A stretch of DNA of 64,000 nt from Amoebophrya sp. A120 (taxonomy: Eukaryota; Sar; Dinophyceae; Syndiniales; Amoebophryaceae): the NCBI GenBank assembly GCA_905178155.1, contig CAJINV010000020.1, positions 1,240,001 through 1,304,000 of the forward strand, read 5' to 3'. Shown piece after piece: positions 1 to 13,000 of this stretch (positions are counted from its first letter, which is position 1; each line of letters begins with the position of its first letter). A model generated the notes under the pieces. It made no database searches, was not told the DNA's origin, and was given only the letters and a program-made list of their open reading frames with translations. The translations under genes were made by a program, and so were the position numbers.

Positions 1-3000
1 GTCTGTTTTCTCCACAAAGGTAAAGTAATCCTTTTTGATACGCCTCTCAACTTCCCTCACATCCGACTGGAATTCTGCGGTTGTAGTTCTGGCTACTCCA
101 CCTTGCGGCCATTGCTCCTGTTCAACATTAGTCGACCCAGCATTACCACTCCTCCCCGCCATCGCAGCCAGATCGTGCTCGGAGACCGAGGGCGGCAAGG
201 TTGCGTCCATCAAAGGCGAGCTATCGTCGTATTCGTGATCGGTGTCCATCTCATCCGCTTCATCTGGATACAGCAGCTCCGGGGTGCATGTACTGGAGGT
301 CGTATTTACCCTACTGCCGTTGATCGCTGCCATCGGCAGCAACGGCGCTTTTGGCGTGTGGTATTTGCTCCGACACAGTAACTGGCCGCTCGCGGCTGCG
401 CCGGATGTTGAACAAGGGGAGATTGGGCCCCCGCTGCTTCCGACGCTGCAGACCGTGCTCGGGGTCGGAAAGTCTTTCAGGGAGCTGGTGTTCAGTTTCG
501 AAAGGGAGTTCCCGCTCGCGCTCGTGCAAGAGTTCTTCGCTTTTTCCAGGAGAAACTCCCTCGGATGGAAAGTTCCGGCGCCAGCGCCAGCGGTGGCGGA
601 CGCAGGCGTACTATACTCGGAGGACAGATCGTTATTTGTTCCCGTCTGCAAAAAGCTACTAGATCTTGACGCCGCTGGGGTTGTCCTTTCCTCAACCTCA
701 TCCGATTTGCTTGTGGGGCCGTCGGTTGCTGCAGACAGAAAACTGTTGCCGCTCGTGCGGATTTGCTGGGGCGGATAGGGAAGGAGGTTATTAGCATCAC
801 GAGCGGCTGAATCGCTCCCAATGAATGCATGCGGCTGCAGTTCCGCGCCTTCGCGCTCGCCCGTGTGAAACGGGAATGGTGTTTCTTGGCGCGGAGGCAT
901 GTTGCAGCTGAAGTACTGAGTTCTTTTCAACAATTTTACTTCATCTTCGTGTCTCCTTTTCAATAATTTTACCAGCTCCTCTGGCGGTACCCATTCGCCC
1001 GGCAAAACAACATCGAACGCGGGCCCGTGGTCCGGATTATCGGTCGTGTCTTTGCCCCGTGCGTGGATTTCCGTGATTTCGTTGGCAAAAGCTTCTTCCA
1101 GGTCCCACCGGGCAATGAGGTGCAAAATCGATTGCTGGTCGAAATCTGGCTGTGTCAAAGCGGCCACTGGGAAGAACTCGAGCAGCAGACGGACTTGCGA
1201 AATGTCGGCCTTCCTCGCCGCTTGCAGCAACGGCGTTTCGCCGTGTGTGTTTGTTTGCTGGAAGAATTTTTTCGCAAACAAAAAGTAGGTCGCCCGCTCG
1301 TCCGCTTTGCGGGTGAGGGTGACGGCCGGGACTGGTGGGGCGAGGTCCGGGTATTTGTATTTCGGTGCGGGCTTATTTGGCTGTAGACTGATTTCGTCAT
1401 CTTTAGTACCGATTGCAACATCGCTCGCAGCCCATTCCCCGGTCGTATTCGTTCCGTCCAGTGAGCCCGCCCAGCGGTTCCAGATTGAATTTGAAAAATT
1501 TGCGCTTTCTAAGCCAGCGACGTCGGACACCGAGGAAGCCGCACTAAGCCGGCTTCGGCCGCTACATTGGCGTTCATAATTAAAGTCGCCACCCAAGTCG
1601 TCGTCGCCACCCAAGGCGGGCGCCGAGGAAGCCCTGCTACACTGACGATCAAAATTCGTTTCGCCCACGGGATCCGGGAGAACAGCAGAGACACAGTCTA
1701 GTACTCTTTGCATAGACATGGAGGTGGTGTCTCCGTTTCCTCCGGCAGTGCCACAAACAGTGGCGCCAGCTGCTGCTACCGTCCTTTTTCCCCCCTCAGT
1801 ACCGGCAAGTAGACCGGGAGCTGCTGCAGCTGCTGCACCTTCAGGCACAGTCTCCTTCTTCGGAAAGGAAAGCTGTGGCTCCGGTACGAGCAACTGCCGC
1901 AACAATATCCTGTGCAAAAGTATCGCACTCGTACAAATCGAAATCGCTGTCATGCATTACAAATCCCTTTCTTTGGTGGAATCCGCATTACAAATTCCAT
2001 TTCTAATGCTGAGGAAATTTGTGATGCTATTCATACTAGTACGATACTTTTGCAATGCATAAACAGATGCACATCGCCGTACTCCACGACGTCGTGCAGG
2101 GGTGACGCGTATCAAATGTAAAAATGTCTGGGTCTGGAAGAGTCCGAACTTGTCATGCAGGTTTTCCATGACCCTCGAGGTCTGGAATGCGGGGCCTAGC
2201 ATGACAGAGTCTGTGAGGTCTCTTTCATGCCTATTCTGCATGAGAAACTGCCTCGAGCCTTGTTCAAAAGTGGACCTCTTTTGGCAATCATGCAATACAG
2301 ATTTTTGCATGATTCGGATTTAGCATGACAAGTTGCAATCTTCCAGACCCAGACATCTTTGCAATCCATAACGCGAACGGCAGCGAGGTTTGGATGCTCG
2401 CAAACTTGTTTTCCTTATCCAGGAAAAACACCCATCCTCATCCATTTTTTGCATGACAGACACTGGATTTTATGCATGTTTTGCATGACAAATTGGCTGG
2501 GGATGGGTCTTTATTTTTGTGCATATTCCTTGTCTCCGTACTTGAAGCCTCCAAACGCGGCGGGGGCTTGGGGCGAGAAGGGCAGGCGGTGTTCCGTTTC
2601 CAGTTTCTGCTGGTACAGAACGACCTTCAAAAGACTCAAATCCTTCGCCTTGATGATATCCCGGAAAATCGACAAGAGCGCGCGGTTGAGCCGCTCGTCA
2701 ATGTCTTCCAGAAACGTTCCATTCCCCTGCATACGGGGGATCACAGGTTCGTAAAGTTCGACCACTCGCTCGGAGAGGTTCACAAGCTGGAACAACACGT
2801 TGCGACTGTTGACAAAATCCGCGAGAAGCTGTAGCTCATGATGATAGAAATCATCACCATGAGCATCTGCATGTTGAGTCGACGGGTTATTATTCACATC
2901 CTGTTCTTCGCCTGCTTCGGCCATCTGCTGCTCTCCTGCTCGTGGATCATGTGGCTCGCGCGATTCTGAGGACGAGCCAGATCCTTGAGGCAAGAAACGT

Positions 3001-6000
3001 GGCGCAGCTCCTGCTTTCATAGTTGCAGCTGCCGCAGCAACATCATCTGCAACGGATACGGCAGCCGGACCCAATAAAAATTCCTGCTCATCGTCCAGAT
3101 TGGGATGCGGTGTGGGAGTCAGTACGAACGGTGTTACGTCCCCTTGTACAAAATCGTCCCCGCCATCTACCGTGGCCGCTGCCGTTGTCGCTGGATTCAA
3201 TAGCGGAGTGCTTTGCGGGGTGTTGTTTGGCGGTCCTCTACTTGCGGGCAGGAGTTTTGGTGTGGTTAAACTAGGTGCGGAGTCTTCGCTCGGGAAAAAG
3301 TGTCGGAACTCGTTATCGACAAGGTCTTCGCTTTGTTGACCGTTTGCTACGCCCCCTCTACTTGCGGCACCTAGATATGAGGTTTGCTCAACGATTATAT
3401 CATCTGCGCCGGATTTATGTGACGTGGTTGAAGAGGACTTCCAATCCTTTTCGTGCAGCAGCCGCATCTTCCGGAAATAGCGGACCAAACGCAGCACATC
3501 CTGACTGAATTGCAGCATCTGCTCTTTCCCTACTTCCTGCTTGCTCTGCTTCAAAACGTCGCCTTTAATATTTCTCAACATCCGTGTGGATGTTTTTTCC
3601 CCGCCTTGGTGTGCCGGCAAAAACTGCTGCAGAGTTTGCGCGTCGACGCGTGTCTCTCGGAGCGCGTCAGCTACACTGTACAGCCGATGCCGGAGTCGTA
3701 GAAGCTTCTGGTTCAGCATCCCAGTCCAGGATGCGTGGCCCACAGTAGATTTGCGCTGCTTGTCCTGACCAGAACCGATTTTACTTGCGGTTGCGTCTCG
3801 GTGATCTCCATAATGTACTGCTGCAGTGAAAGGCCAGGTTGAAGTCGCTGCTGCAACCGTGGCCGCTTTTCCATCTGCGGCGGTGGAGTCCTCAAAAAAA
3901 CGACCCGCACCAGCGTTCATTTCCTCGTCGTCATTCTCCTGTTCCAGAAACAGTAGGAGCTGCCTCGCGATTTCGGCCGAGCACTTCTGGGTCTCGCGCT
4001 CTGTGGGGCTGGTGGTTCCAATCTGACCACCTTGACCTTCCCCACAACTGGAGCTGCTTGCGTGGGAGCGGAGCAGACCTGTGGTCGGCGAAATGGATAT
4101 GGAAACATCGTTTCCAACCAAGTAATAGTCATCGGACTCGACTTTTGCAACAGATGCATTGTAGCCTTGGACATTCTTATTTCCTAAGCCTGTTCTCGTT
4201 TTGTTCGTAGCACTAGCACTACTTCTACCTTCGCTCGACTGCCTCAAAGCTGCAGGGGCGTGTGCAGCCTTGCTCGTCGACGTCGATCCTCCAGATACGG
4301 CAGCCGTCATCGCAAGGTTACTGCAACTAGATTCCGTAGCTCCGGGTGCACTGGTGCAGCTGGAGGTGATTGAACTGTCAAAACTGCTGGTTTTCCTCAT
4401 TGCAGAGGCCTCGGACTCGCAGATGTTCACCCGTTTGCCCCACACCGCTTTCATCAGCGGCACGGCTTGCAGAGTATTCGCAGTGATTTGCGTTTTCACG
4501 GCCGTCACACTCTGCTGGGACCAGCCTAAATTTTCAAACAGCGGCACTAAACGGGCGTCCTGCACGACCGCCTGCCACTGTCGCGACGCCTTTTTCCACG
4601 GCTTTCGGGCCGGCCAAGCTTTTCGGGAAAACAAAGCTTCCTCGCAAAGCGGGTCCTGCTCGAGCGGAACACCGTCCGGCGCATTCTCATGAGTAAATCG
4701 CCACCATTTTGCAAGTTTTCGCCTGCGTCGCTCCAAGGGAGAAAGCGGTTGTTCCGTTGCATTGGAGCTCCTTGTCAACATGTAGCTATGGTCACCAATG
4801 CGAGCACGACCTCTTGCAGAAAGAACAAAATCGCGATCTTCTGTCCGACGGGGGTCATCGGGAGCCAACACAATGGGCGTGCGAAACAGGTTGACCATCA
4901 CGTCGCACCTACGTCGCGTTACCACCTCCTGGCTCTCGTGATCGACGTTGCGGCCCCCGAGTGTTTCGCGTCCGCGAAGGTCCTCTGAATTCAGTAAGGT
5001 TTTGAAACTCCGTTGGAAAAAGGAACTAAGCGTCAGCTTTTTCACTATTGCCGCGTCGTTGCTTGCGATCGCAAGGGACAAGAGCCGGTGGCGAAGCTGC
5101 TGAAGGTACTTGTACAAAAGAATCTTGCCACTCACCGTAACCATGCCCTCGACGGACCGCACGGAGTCGTACGTTTTTCGCAGCATCACATCGAGAATGC
5201 GGTGGAGCAGAGCGGAGATTTCGGAAACTTTCGGCTGCTGGGGATTTTTGTCGTGGAGGCCCATATCGGACAGATCCAATAAGGGAGACAGCACGGGAGC
5301 GTAGCTCGAAGAGAAAACGTCAACAGGCTCCGTCGACGAGAGAGACGACTTGGACTTGCAGGAAATTTTTGCTGTCGCTTCGTCCGCTGCAGCAGGGGCA
5401 ACTTTCGTTTCAGTTTCCTCCTTTCTCCGCTCTTGGACCACTTGCGTGACGGTTTGCGCGGCGGGCGCCGGGGAGGTAGAATCGCCCGTGGTATTTATCG
5501 GAACAGCAGCCTTAAATCTCTTCCTCGGATGTCTCGACGAGCTACTGGCCTTGCTTTCTCGATGCGATGTAGATATTGTACCAGGAGCGTCCCTGATGTC
5601 AGCATCTTCTTTATCGGATTCCTTCGCATTCGTTGTGGCCGGAAGGACCTCCGTTCCAGACAGGTGGCCAAGGTTCCCTCCGTTCCAGACAGGTGGCCAA
5701 GGGCTTTTCGCAAGGGTAGGGCGGGGCGCAGGCACTTTGACCGCACTACTAGTAACTACACCGGCTGCACTTGCGCTGGACACCGCTCCATCACGAGGAA
5801 CTGCACGAGCCGGATCATAATTAAGCGGCAGCTCAAGATCTGGGATCCGGAGGTCATCCGGGAGTGGGTGCCGCACGAGCTGGAACTCTTTTGCGCGCAG
5901 CGAGTCGGCTCCTCGCGCCACGAGAAGCGGGTCGGCGGCCTGCTCTTGCTCCTCAGCGGCACTCATGCTGCTGTAGCTCACGGAGCGGAGATCCATTTTC

Positions 6001-8198
6001 GGTGGGGCGAAGGCCGCATGATTCACCACGTCGTGAAACTGTTCGGGGGAAACGTCCTGGAGGTCCGCCAAATGTTGAACAGGAACAATTCTGGTGGGGT
6101 TCATCGGATTCCGCTCGCGGAGTGGCGCACTGTCTTCCGCGGGCGCGTCTGTTCTTGGAAAGGGTTCGGGTTCTCGTGGGTTTGCGTAGTTGGTGGGCGG
6201 GGTCGCATTCACTCGCAAAACGGAGGACAGAAGGTTGGACGGCACAGCTTCTACATGATCTTTGCTAGCCTTCCTATCACGAGCAGCGAATCCGTTTACC
6301 GCCTCCTCGTCTTCGTCGTCCTGCCGTTCCTCGTATTCATCCTTCCCATACCCGCCATTTGCAACTCCTTCACCAGTTTGACTTGTTTCTGCAACAGAGA
6401 TACTCTCTTTCTCAAGTGTCAATGCCACTCGCTGAAGCAAGATTTCCAATGGGTGCGCTTCTTTCAAAGCTTCGACGAACTCCGCCCTTTGCTCCGTCAC
6501 CAAGCGAGGTAAAAAAGACGACGCGCCGTCGGTCGTGGCCGCGAAGAAATCGTTGACAGGCCTCGTGTCTACCGCACGCAGAATGTTGCGGAAACTATCA
6601 ATTAAAGAACCTGGGTCGAGGCGAAACATGACGTGCCGCAGAACCTTATCAAATGCAAAAGTGTCTGGGTCTGGAAGATTGCCAGGTTTGTCATGCATAT
6701 TTTAAATGACCCATGATGTCTGTGATGCATGCCCTAGCATCACAGATTTTTAGAGGGCTTCTCGATGCCTCTACCGCATGAGAAATGCCCTCTCCCTGTA
6801 GCACAAACTTGAGTCCTCTTGCTGGTCATGCAATGAAAATTTTTTTAGGATCCAGAGACAGCATTACGAGTTTAGAATCTTCCAGACCCAGACATTTTTG
6901 CAGTTGATAAACCTCTACGAACAGCCGCGTCGGTGTGCGGTCCAGAACGCTGAAAATCTTCTTATACAATGCAAAAGTATCGCACTCGTATATAATTGCA
7001 ATCATGCATGACAAATTTCTTTCCGAACCTGAAACAGCATGACAAATTCAACTTGTGTTCTTGCCGCAACTACTTGTGATGCTCTTTATACTAGTGCAGA
7101 CTACTTTTGCAATGCATAATCCTGCAGCCGCGGCAAATTGAAGGCCCCAAACTGCAGCAAACTGACCGGCTCGAAGACCGAGAGCGCTGCCCGTTCGACG
7201 GGTGTGTTTGCCCGCGTCCGCGCAAAGGCAGCCCAGAATTCCGTGCGAGCAGTGGTGGCGTTTTGAATTCTCTGGGAGGGCAGTCCGAGAACCGTTCTCG
7301 GGGTGTTGTCGGGGTGTTCGTCGGATTGATACGCCTGATGTTGTTCCGCACGACGGTGCCTGTGCTTAGTACTTTTCTGAGTAGACGCACTGTCCGAAAC
7401 AAGCTTTTGGGTTTTTTTCTCCGACTCTGGCGCTTTTGCGATTAAGCCCAGGACTTCCAAGTACCGCAGCTCGCCGTCCTCCACAATGCCGTCGTACTCC
7501 TTCATTATCGGCCCGACGTCTTGGCGGTCAACATCTTCTGTCGCTAAACCGCGCAGAGTATTCCTCAATTGCGTCTCAAATCTGTCTGTACAGATAGCGT
7601 GGCTGTGCTGCCTCGCTGCTGGTACTGCCTCCGCGCCGGTAGCTACCGTTGGATTTCTTACAACTGTTTCTGTTACGTTACGTCCACCTTTAGCTTTACT
7701 CGGCGCAGCATGGGGAAGATCCGCTGATGTAACTGATGGCCACGGAGCTGCTGCTGCTCCCGTAGTCGGGCGGAATGTCGGCCACTCAGTTGTTGTCCCA
7801 CTTCGTGGGCGCGATCCTGTGCGCGTCCTGCCGCCGTTAGGACTGTGATTGTGCGGCTCCCGGTTGCGCGAGCTCGAGCGCGTTTGCGAGCGGCTTCGAT
7901 CATTTTTGTCATTATAATTCGTACGTCGTCGAGTTGGATTTGTACTTGCTGTTGCAGTGCCTCCAGCACCAGCGCTTGATGAAGATGCACCAAAGACGAA
8001 CAGCTGCGTCGGCTGTTCCGTTGTCGAAGAGGCACTGACTAGCGAATTGTTGTCGGGGTTACCAATCAAGCCGGCGAAAAAAGATGCAGCAAATAATGCG
8101 CTGCTCCGTCGAGAACCCCCTGTTCTTCTACCGGCGGACGAAGTTGCCAACGAGGACCGGCTCCCGCCATGCTTTTTCGGCAGCACGACCACGTCCAT
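1..8198 (-). CDS. Giant ankyrin-repeat protein, 3' end beyond window
   Basis: Six exons on the minus strand: 8198-7119, 6957-6910, 6641-2526, 2410-2371, 2104-2062 and 1900-1. All five introns are introners; removing each with one target-duplication copy leaves 2,409 uninterrupted codons running off the left edge. The start at 8198 (MDVVVLPKKHGG) is the first ATG after an in-frame stop at 8285; an upstream exon is not excluded. The first ~1,700 residues are Ser/Ala/Thr-rich with helical islands (for example QLRHRLLSLAIA and LRHRLYSVADAL) that I do not recognise. Ankyrin-like helix pairs follow: SPLHDVVEYGDVHLLRQLL near residue 1,765, and THGETPLLQAARKADISQV with QSILHLIARW near 1,990-2,045. 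Ankyrin repeats bind proteins; the partner is unknown. The segment from 1900 to 1 was checked codon by codon and has no stop. The join restores the first ankyrin helix across three introners, which strongly supports the model. Confidence 0.75.
1906..2061. mobile_element. Introner, family A (156 bp)
   Basis: The ends are TATCCTGTGCAAAAGTATCG and, read from the other side, TATGCATTGCAAAAGTATCG, forming terminal inverted repeats. The flanking 5-base repeats are AACAA (1901-1905) and AACAG (2062-2066), a 4/5 match suggesting some age. Removing the element plus one repeat joins HLL to RQLLVPEP in frame in the ankyrin-protein gene. The interior carries GCATTACAAAT-type motifs seen in the other families. 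Confidence 0.88.
2110..2370. mobile_element. Introner, family B (261 bp)
   Basis: Inverted termini carry the core ATGTCTGGGTCTGGAAGA at 2124-2141 and its exact reverse complement at 2339-2356. It is flanked by perfect 5-base repeats ACGCG (2105-2109 and 2371-2375). Excision with one repeat keeps the ankyrin-protein frame (LPFASPLHD). Several internal ATGACA and TCATGC motifs are present. Confidence 0.92.
2416..2525. mobile_element. Introner, family C (110 bp)
   Basis: The left end is TATCCAGGAAAAACACCCAT; the right end is a degenerate inverted copy ending GTGCATA. Perfect 5-base repeats TTCCT flank it (2411-2415 and 2526-2530). Excision joins KYGDKE to NKFASIQ in frame. It contains two GCATGACA motifs around a TTTATGCATG core. 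A second copy of this family lies at 20149-20257. Confidence 0.88.
5649..5702 (+). repeat. 25-bp direct duplication inside coding sequence
   Basis: The 25-base string beginning CTCCGTTCCAGACAGGTGG occurs at 5649-5673 and again at 5678-5702, a 29-base period. Because 29 is not a multiple of three, the two copies are read in different frames on the minus strand (PPVWNGG and HLSGTE). It lies in the low-complexity part of the ankyrin-protein gene, and the frame stays open through both copies. Confidence 0.85.
6647..6909. mobile_element. Introner, family B (263 bp)
   Basis: The left end is TATCAAATGCAAAAGTGTCT; the right end, read inverted, is TATCAACTGCAAAAATGTCT. Perfect 5-base repeats AACCT flank it (6642-6646 and 6910-6914). 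On the transcript strand the repeat is AGGTT, so this copy is one of only two that could be spliced at GT-AG (AG/GTTTATC ... GATAAG/GTT). Excision joins LFVEV to LRHVMFR in frame. Confidence 0.92.
6963..7118. mobile_element. Introner, family A (156 bp)
   Basis: The left end is TATACAATGCAAAAGTATCG; the right end, inverted, is TATGCATTGCAAAAGTAG. The flanking pentamers CTTCT (6958-6962) and ATCCT (7119-7123) match at only 3 of 5 positions, so this copy is probably older. Excision of the element plus one pentamer joins LPRLQD to IFSVLDRTP in frame. Confidence 0.85.
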
Positions 8199-8285
8199 CC
8201 TGCTAGAAAATCTGCTTCTGCTTAGGTACTTGCGACCGCGCGTACTAGTATTTGCGATGAAAAGGGGCTGCACACACTCCTTTCA

Positions 8286-9688
8286 GGTTGGTCGTGTACC
8301 GGCGTCACCTTGCTGGTCAAAAATCTTCTTGTCCCGGTCTATGAAGATTGGTTGTGGTTGCCTTCATCAAAGTTCTTGACACATTCAGACGGAATGGACA
8401 TTCTTCAGCCTTGTTTTCATCATGATCATCATGTACTCCTGACAGACGAACGTTTTTTACCCTAGGTTAGCGCTAAACTAGCCCTATGGATGTTGTGAAG
8501 ATTCTTTTTACATCATTGTGTTAGTGTTAGACCTCAACGAGGTCTTGTGTCGGAAAAGAATCAAGATTGCACGAAAGGGAAATAATAAAAGGGTGTAGTT
8601 AAAAAGGTGCTGCTCAAGCACCACAAGGTACGGGTCTACTTTCTTGGATAGCAAAAATAAGTGCTATAGACACAGAGTTTATAGTTCTAGGCGAGGGCGA
8701 CAACTCTGGTCTTTAGTTAAGCTTGCTTCCAGCTGCAGGTGCAGGACTAGTTCTGTATACTTAATTTTTGTGGAGGACCTACCAAATGGGTCCCTTAATC
8801 AAAACACAACAAATATTTATCGCAAAAAACACGTTCACCCGAGTGCTTCATTCATAAAACTGAAGACCCTTCTTGACGGTTGCACTGCCGCTGAGAAAGA
8901 GAAACACATGAAATTGAAAATTGAGCGAAAAAACTGCAAGCATAAAAACGTGAGCGAGGTGTAAGAGCACGCTCTTGAGCATGTTGGGAAGATCCGTCAA
9001 TCTATAAACTGCCTGCGCTGGCGCTGCAGCTAGTACACACAAAAAAGATCAAGATAGAATGCCGGACATTGTGAATTTCCTGCAGCTGCATGTGCTAGCG
9101 TAACGGAGTAGATCATGGTGGTGCCATAGCCGCATTATGCAAAAGTGGACGACGACAATTGACGTAGAAGTATAAATCTAGCCATAAACTCCTGGATCTT
9201 CTCCTGTCATTGTCAATGGTTCATTGAAAATCTTTTCGCGGCGGAGAGTACCTATCACTATGTTTTGATCGTTGCGCCTGAAGGCGGAGTTCAACACTGA
9301 AAAAGAAACAGCAGGAAGATGAGCGACCTTCGGTGGTGATGCGGTAGTGCTAGTCTTCACATTTCGTCGTCTACATCGCGTTACCATGTGGATCACATGT
9401 AGAAGTCAGCCATGCGAGGTCGCATATCTTCTGGTCTTAGCAGAGCCGTTATTTGGATGTCGCTTGGGTGCTTAAGCTTTTTCAGCGCTAAATTTTTGAA
9501 ATTGAATCCATTTTCATTGGTTTGCGTACTTAGTTCCATCAGGTCGTGTTATATGTCGCTGAGGCAGCTGCACAGCACATACTTTTACTTTGTCATGCTC
9601 CTGTAGTCGCTTTGGTTCACAATCACAAAAAACTCAGTACATTAATTGTGCATTTTCTGCAGCAACCTCCCCACATCTTCTATTCCCC
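8286..9688. other. Intergenic, possible small 3' exon near 9.2-9.3 kb
   Basis: No supported gene. The only structured piece is on the minus strand near 9296, where a pyrimidine-rich tract (TGTTTCTTTTTCAG) is followed by an open segment to about 9181. It could be a 3' exon of the zinc-finger gene upstream, but the only available donor there (AA/GTTTTG) is weak. The rest is AT-richer sequence with short unconvincing open frames. Confidence 0.4.
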
Positions 9689-9910
9689 TCAAAACTTCCC
9701 AAAAGCGTCGTCAATCGCTTGTTCCCGTGCGTGAAAGGCTTCGTACTCCCTATCTGCGTTGGCCATACAGATTTCGATGGCCGCCCGGATTTGGTGGTGA
9801 AAGGGGCCTTGCACATTCATGTGCTTCATTTCCAGCAAGTGCGCCCGAATGCTGCGGAAGGATCGACTGCCAAAATTGCAGTCCGAGCAGCGGAAGAGGG
9901 GCACTGTCAT
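9689..9910 (-). CDS. Small C2H2 zinc-finger protein
   Basis: Single exon of 73 residues, starting at ATG 9910 (MTVPLFRCSDC). One zinc finger of form C-x2-C-x12-H-x5-H is visible: Cys8, Cys11, His24 and His30. This spacing is of the C2H2 or U1/matrin type that binds RNA or DNA. A mostly helical tail follows (HHQIRAAIEICMANADREYEAF). Upstream reading stays open to a GTG at 9949, but no ATG lies there. The finger could be the first exon of a longer gene: a weak donor at 9696 and a good acceptor at 9296 would replace the last residue. I cannot assign it to a named family. Confidence 0.5.
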   Translation of the reverse strand: MTVPLFRCSDCNFGSRSFRSIRAHLLEMKHMNVQGPFHHQIRAAIEICMANADREYEAFHAREQAIDDAFGKF

Positions 9911-10085
9911 GGTAGTTTGAATTTTCAACTCCCGCAGAAAGAGAAACACATCACAAAAAGCTAGCTACAAAAGATACAGAGCAGTACCCGTAGATCGCTT
10001 AATATCCTGTTCAGAAAAAAGAAACGACGTAGGTATAGGTAAGACTAGTACTGAAATAAAAGCTCATACATCATTGAAGAAAAAA

Positions 10086-13000
10086 TCAGATACATCCAGC
10101 ATGGTCTGGTTCGTCGCGCAGGATTAAAGTCGAGGAGAGATAATCTTCTTCCACAAAGTCGCTATCGTCGTCGTCACTAAGAGCACGGTTCAATTTATTT
10201 CCCCTGCTCGTCGACGCTCTAGTACCCCTTTTATTACTCGGCGCCGCCACCGCCACTTTGCGAATGCGAGACGGCTCGCCCGGGCTGCCTTCAGAAGTGA
10301 GATTTTGATGGGCAGAAGTCATGATGTTTTCCGTCGTTGGAAGATTCATCTCGTCCGGCCCTCCTGCGACCCTTTTTGCTTGACCTCTCGCTAATAATCC
10401 TCGCGGTGGACGGTCGAAAGACAGAAGACCCGGAGGTTGTACTGGCCCGGTTTTCTTGCTGCTCGTTGTTGAACCTGTCGAAGTAACTGGAGCTCGAAGA
10501 TGATCTCCATTTATCACAGAAGGAGGTCCGGTGGTGCTCTGCAAGGGCAAGGCTGAGGATCCGAAAAGAGATGACGTCGTGGTCGACGACGAGGACCCCA
10601 TCGCTAGTTGTAAAGAGCTTGTGCTGTTCTTGTACGAGGATGTCACCGTTGTGCCACTGTTTATTTCTTGCGGATTTTTTTCCTGAAAACAATCGAATGG
10701 GGTTTTCGATCCCAGCACCTCGCGCATCTTCGCTGCGGAGTTCGACGCTTTCGTTGCGTAGTATCCGGTTCGAGATCTGGTTTTTCCCAAGGAATTCGTG
10801 ATCAGTTGCCCATTCGGGCCGAATTTCGATGGCGAGCTAGAATTCGATAAGGAGTTTCGCTGCGGCGATAGAATCACCAGAGCTGGGGAATGCGAAGTTG
10901 TGAAATAATCGCTACTGCCTCTGCCACTGCTGTGCCGGGAACGGGATGGGGGCTGCAGTAAGGAAGTGCGGCGGCTGATGATTTTTGTTTGTGGGGAAGC
11001 CAAAGGGCTCGCGGAACAAACGGATTTTGCAGTGCCTTGAGGAGGTGGGGAAGAAGCCGCCAATTGTGTAGTTGAGCCGCGCTCCTTCTGTGTAGTAATC
11101 ACTGGTCCACCACCAGGTGGTCCATCTGCTCCAAGATGAACTGTAGAAGAACTACTGGCCGCACCGAGAAGCAGTGCGCCGGAGTTCGCCGCCAGCGTGC
11201 TGGCTTTCGCACTCGGAGGTGGGTACGTCACATTCGGTCCGAAAACAAGCACGTTCGGAGAGGGAGGGGCAAGATTCTTGGAAGAAGCACAACTAGACAT
11301 CGATGGCTGTAAAGAATACCCAGCCGGCGGCCCGGCAGCTGTAGCGTTCACACTTTGCGGCAGCTTCACTTCCGAGATCGCTGTTGTAAACAGGTTCTCG
11401 TAGAAAGATTGGTCCTCTTCGCCAGGAGAATCTTGTTGTTCTAATTCAGCACCTGAGAAGATGGAAGTAGCACAACGAATCTCCTTGTCCGCAGTTGACC
11501 TTGCAGCTGCGCCGCCAACTAGTACAGTGGCACCTTGATGCTGCTCCACGACCTCCGCAGCAGGTGGTCTATCAGAGATGAAAGATGCAGGAGGAACTAC
11601 TTCTGGCTGTGGCTCCTTTATTCGTTTCTCCACTTTGACCCCCACCGCCCTTGCAAATTTCTCAAACATCGCCTCCGCCGACCTCGCAATTTCCTTTTCA
11701 TTCTCCGCGTCAACTGTATGGCATTCTCAAGTGTTACATTCTCAACTGTTACATGAGTTTGTAATGCAAGAATGGCAAAAATGCAATGGTGAAGATTGCG
11801 CCTTTTGCATTACAGGTTCGGCACAGATTTAGATGCTGTTTAGCCCTACTTTGGAAATTTGTCATGAGAAGCAGCTTGGTGATAGTGATACGGATGAGAG
11901 TTCTGCATGACAAATCATGCAACAGTTAAGAATGTAACAGTTGAGAACGCCATAAACTGTCCAAAAGTCGTCGAAGCCTTCGTTTCTCCAGTCCGGCGGC
12001 TCAAAAGCGGACTCAAACCCGTTGACGATCCCCTTTGCCTTCGCCAAACTCGCATTTCGGATGGTCGCGTGGTTCTCGCGCTGCATGATCCGAAACACGC
12101 ACAGTCTGGCACTCATCTGCAGGTAAACACAGTGCAAGTGCAGGGTTGGCGGGGAAGATGACGGCAAGGAGGAAGTTGATATTAATACCGCGGATGAATC
12201 GTTTTTGTTCTTTGCGTTGTTCCTGTGATCTGCTATCAGCTGTGCCTTCATGGCGTCGATGAGGCCGTTGGCTTCCCGGACCCAGTGGGCCCGTTGCCCG
12301 GGGTCGACATTGGTGCGATCGATGATCACGTTGCAGCCTGGCTTTCCGGAGCCGTACGCAATTCCGACCGCGCGTCGCATCTTTTTGATGCATGCCTCGC
12401 GGGACTTTAGCTCGTCCTGGCAAATGACGTGGCAAAAATCGTTTGGTATTTCATTTACCTGCTCGAGTATAATTTGTGCGGAGCTCGAGCTTGTTTTCTT
12501 TTTCTTCTTACCACCAGTAGTGCCTGATTGTTGCGCCGTAGAAGTAGATGAAGGCGAACTACAACACAGCTGCGAAAACGTGCTTTTCCCCGACCCGGGC
12601 AACCCCACTAAAACGACGACGTTCAGGTGAAAGGGGTTCTGAGCAAAGATTTCTATTCTCTCGCCCTGCTCTTCCGCAAATTTCGCGAGGTTCAGCATAC
12701 TTCTCTCCCGGTCCCGGTTTGCGAAGCTCATCAGCTCTAGCCTAGCGGCGCTGGCCACCGATTCGGCGTATTTCGGTGGGTTTTGCTTCAACCTCGCCGT
12801 CTCCCGGGATGACAAAGTGGAGGTAAAAGATGCTGTAGGGGGAAGAGTTGCGTTTGGGTCTGTCCCTGTCAGGTCCAGCAGGCTCGTCCCAACAGCACTC
12901 CTCGCCCCGAACAAACCGCTGCTGCCGTGGAAGCTGCGCACCTCGCCGTCCATGTAGCGCGGACCGTCCTCCGGCTCGTGGGGGCTCTGCTCGTTGAGAA

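Noticed and set aside
242-778. Plus-strand frame of 178 codons at the left edge
   Set aside because: The minus strand is open across the whole 1-1900 region in the frame that carries ankyrin repeats; the plus frame is its shadow.
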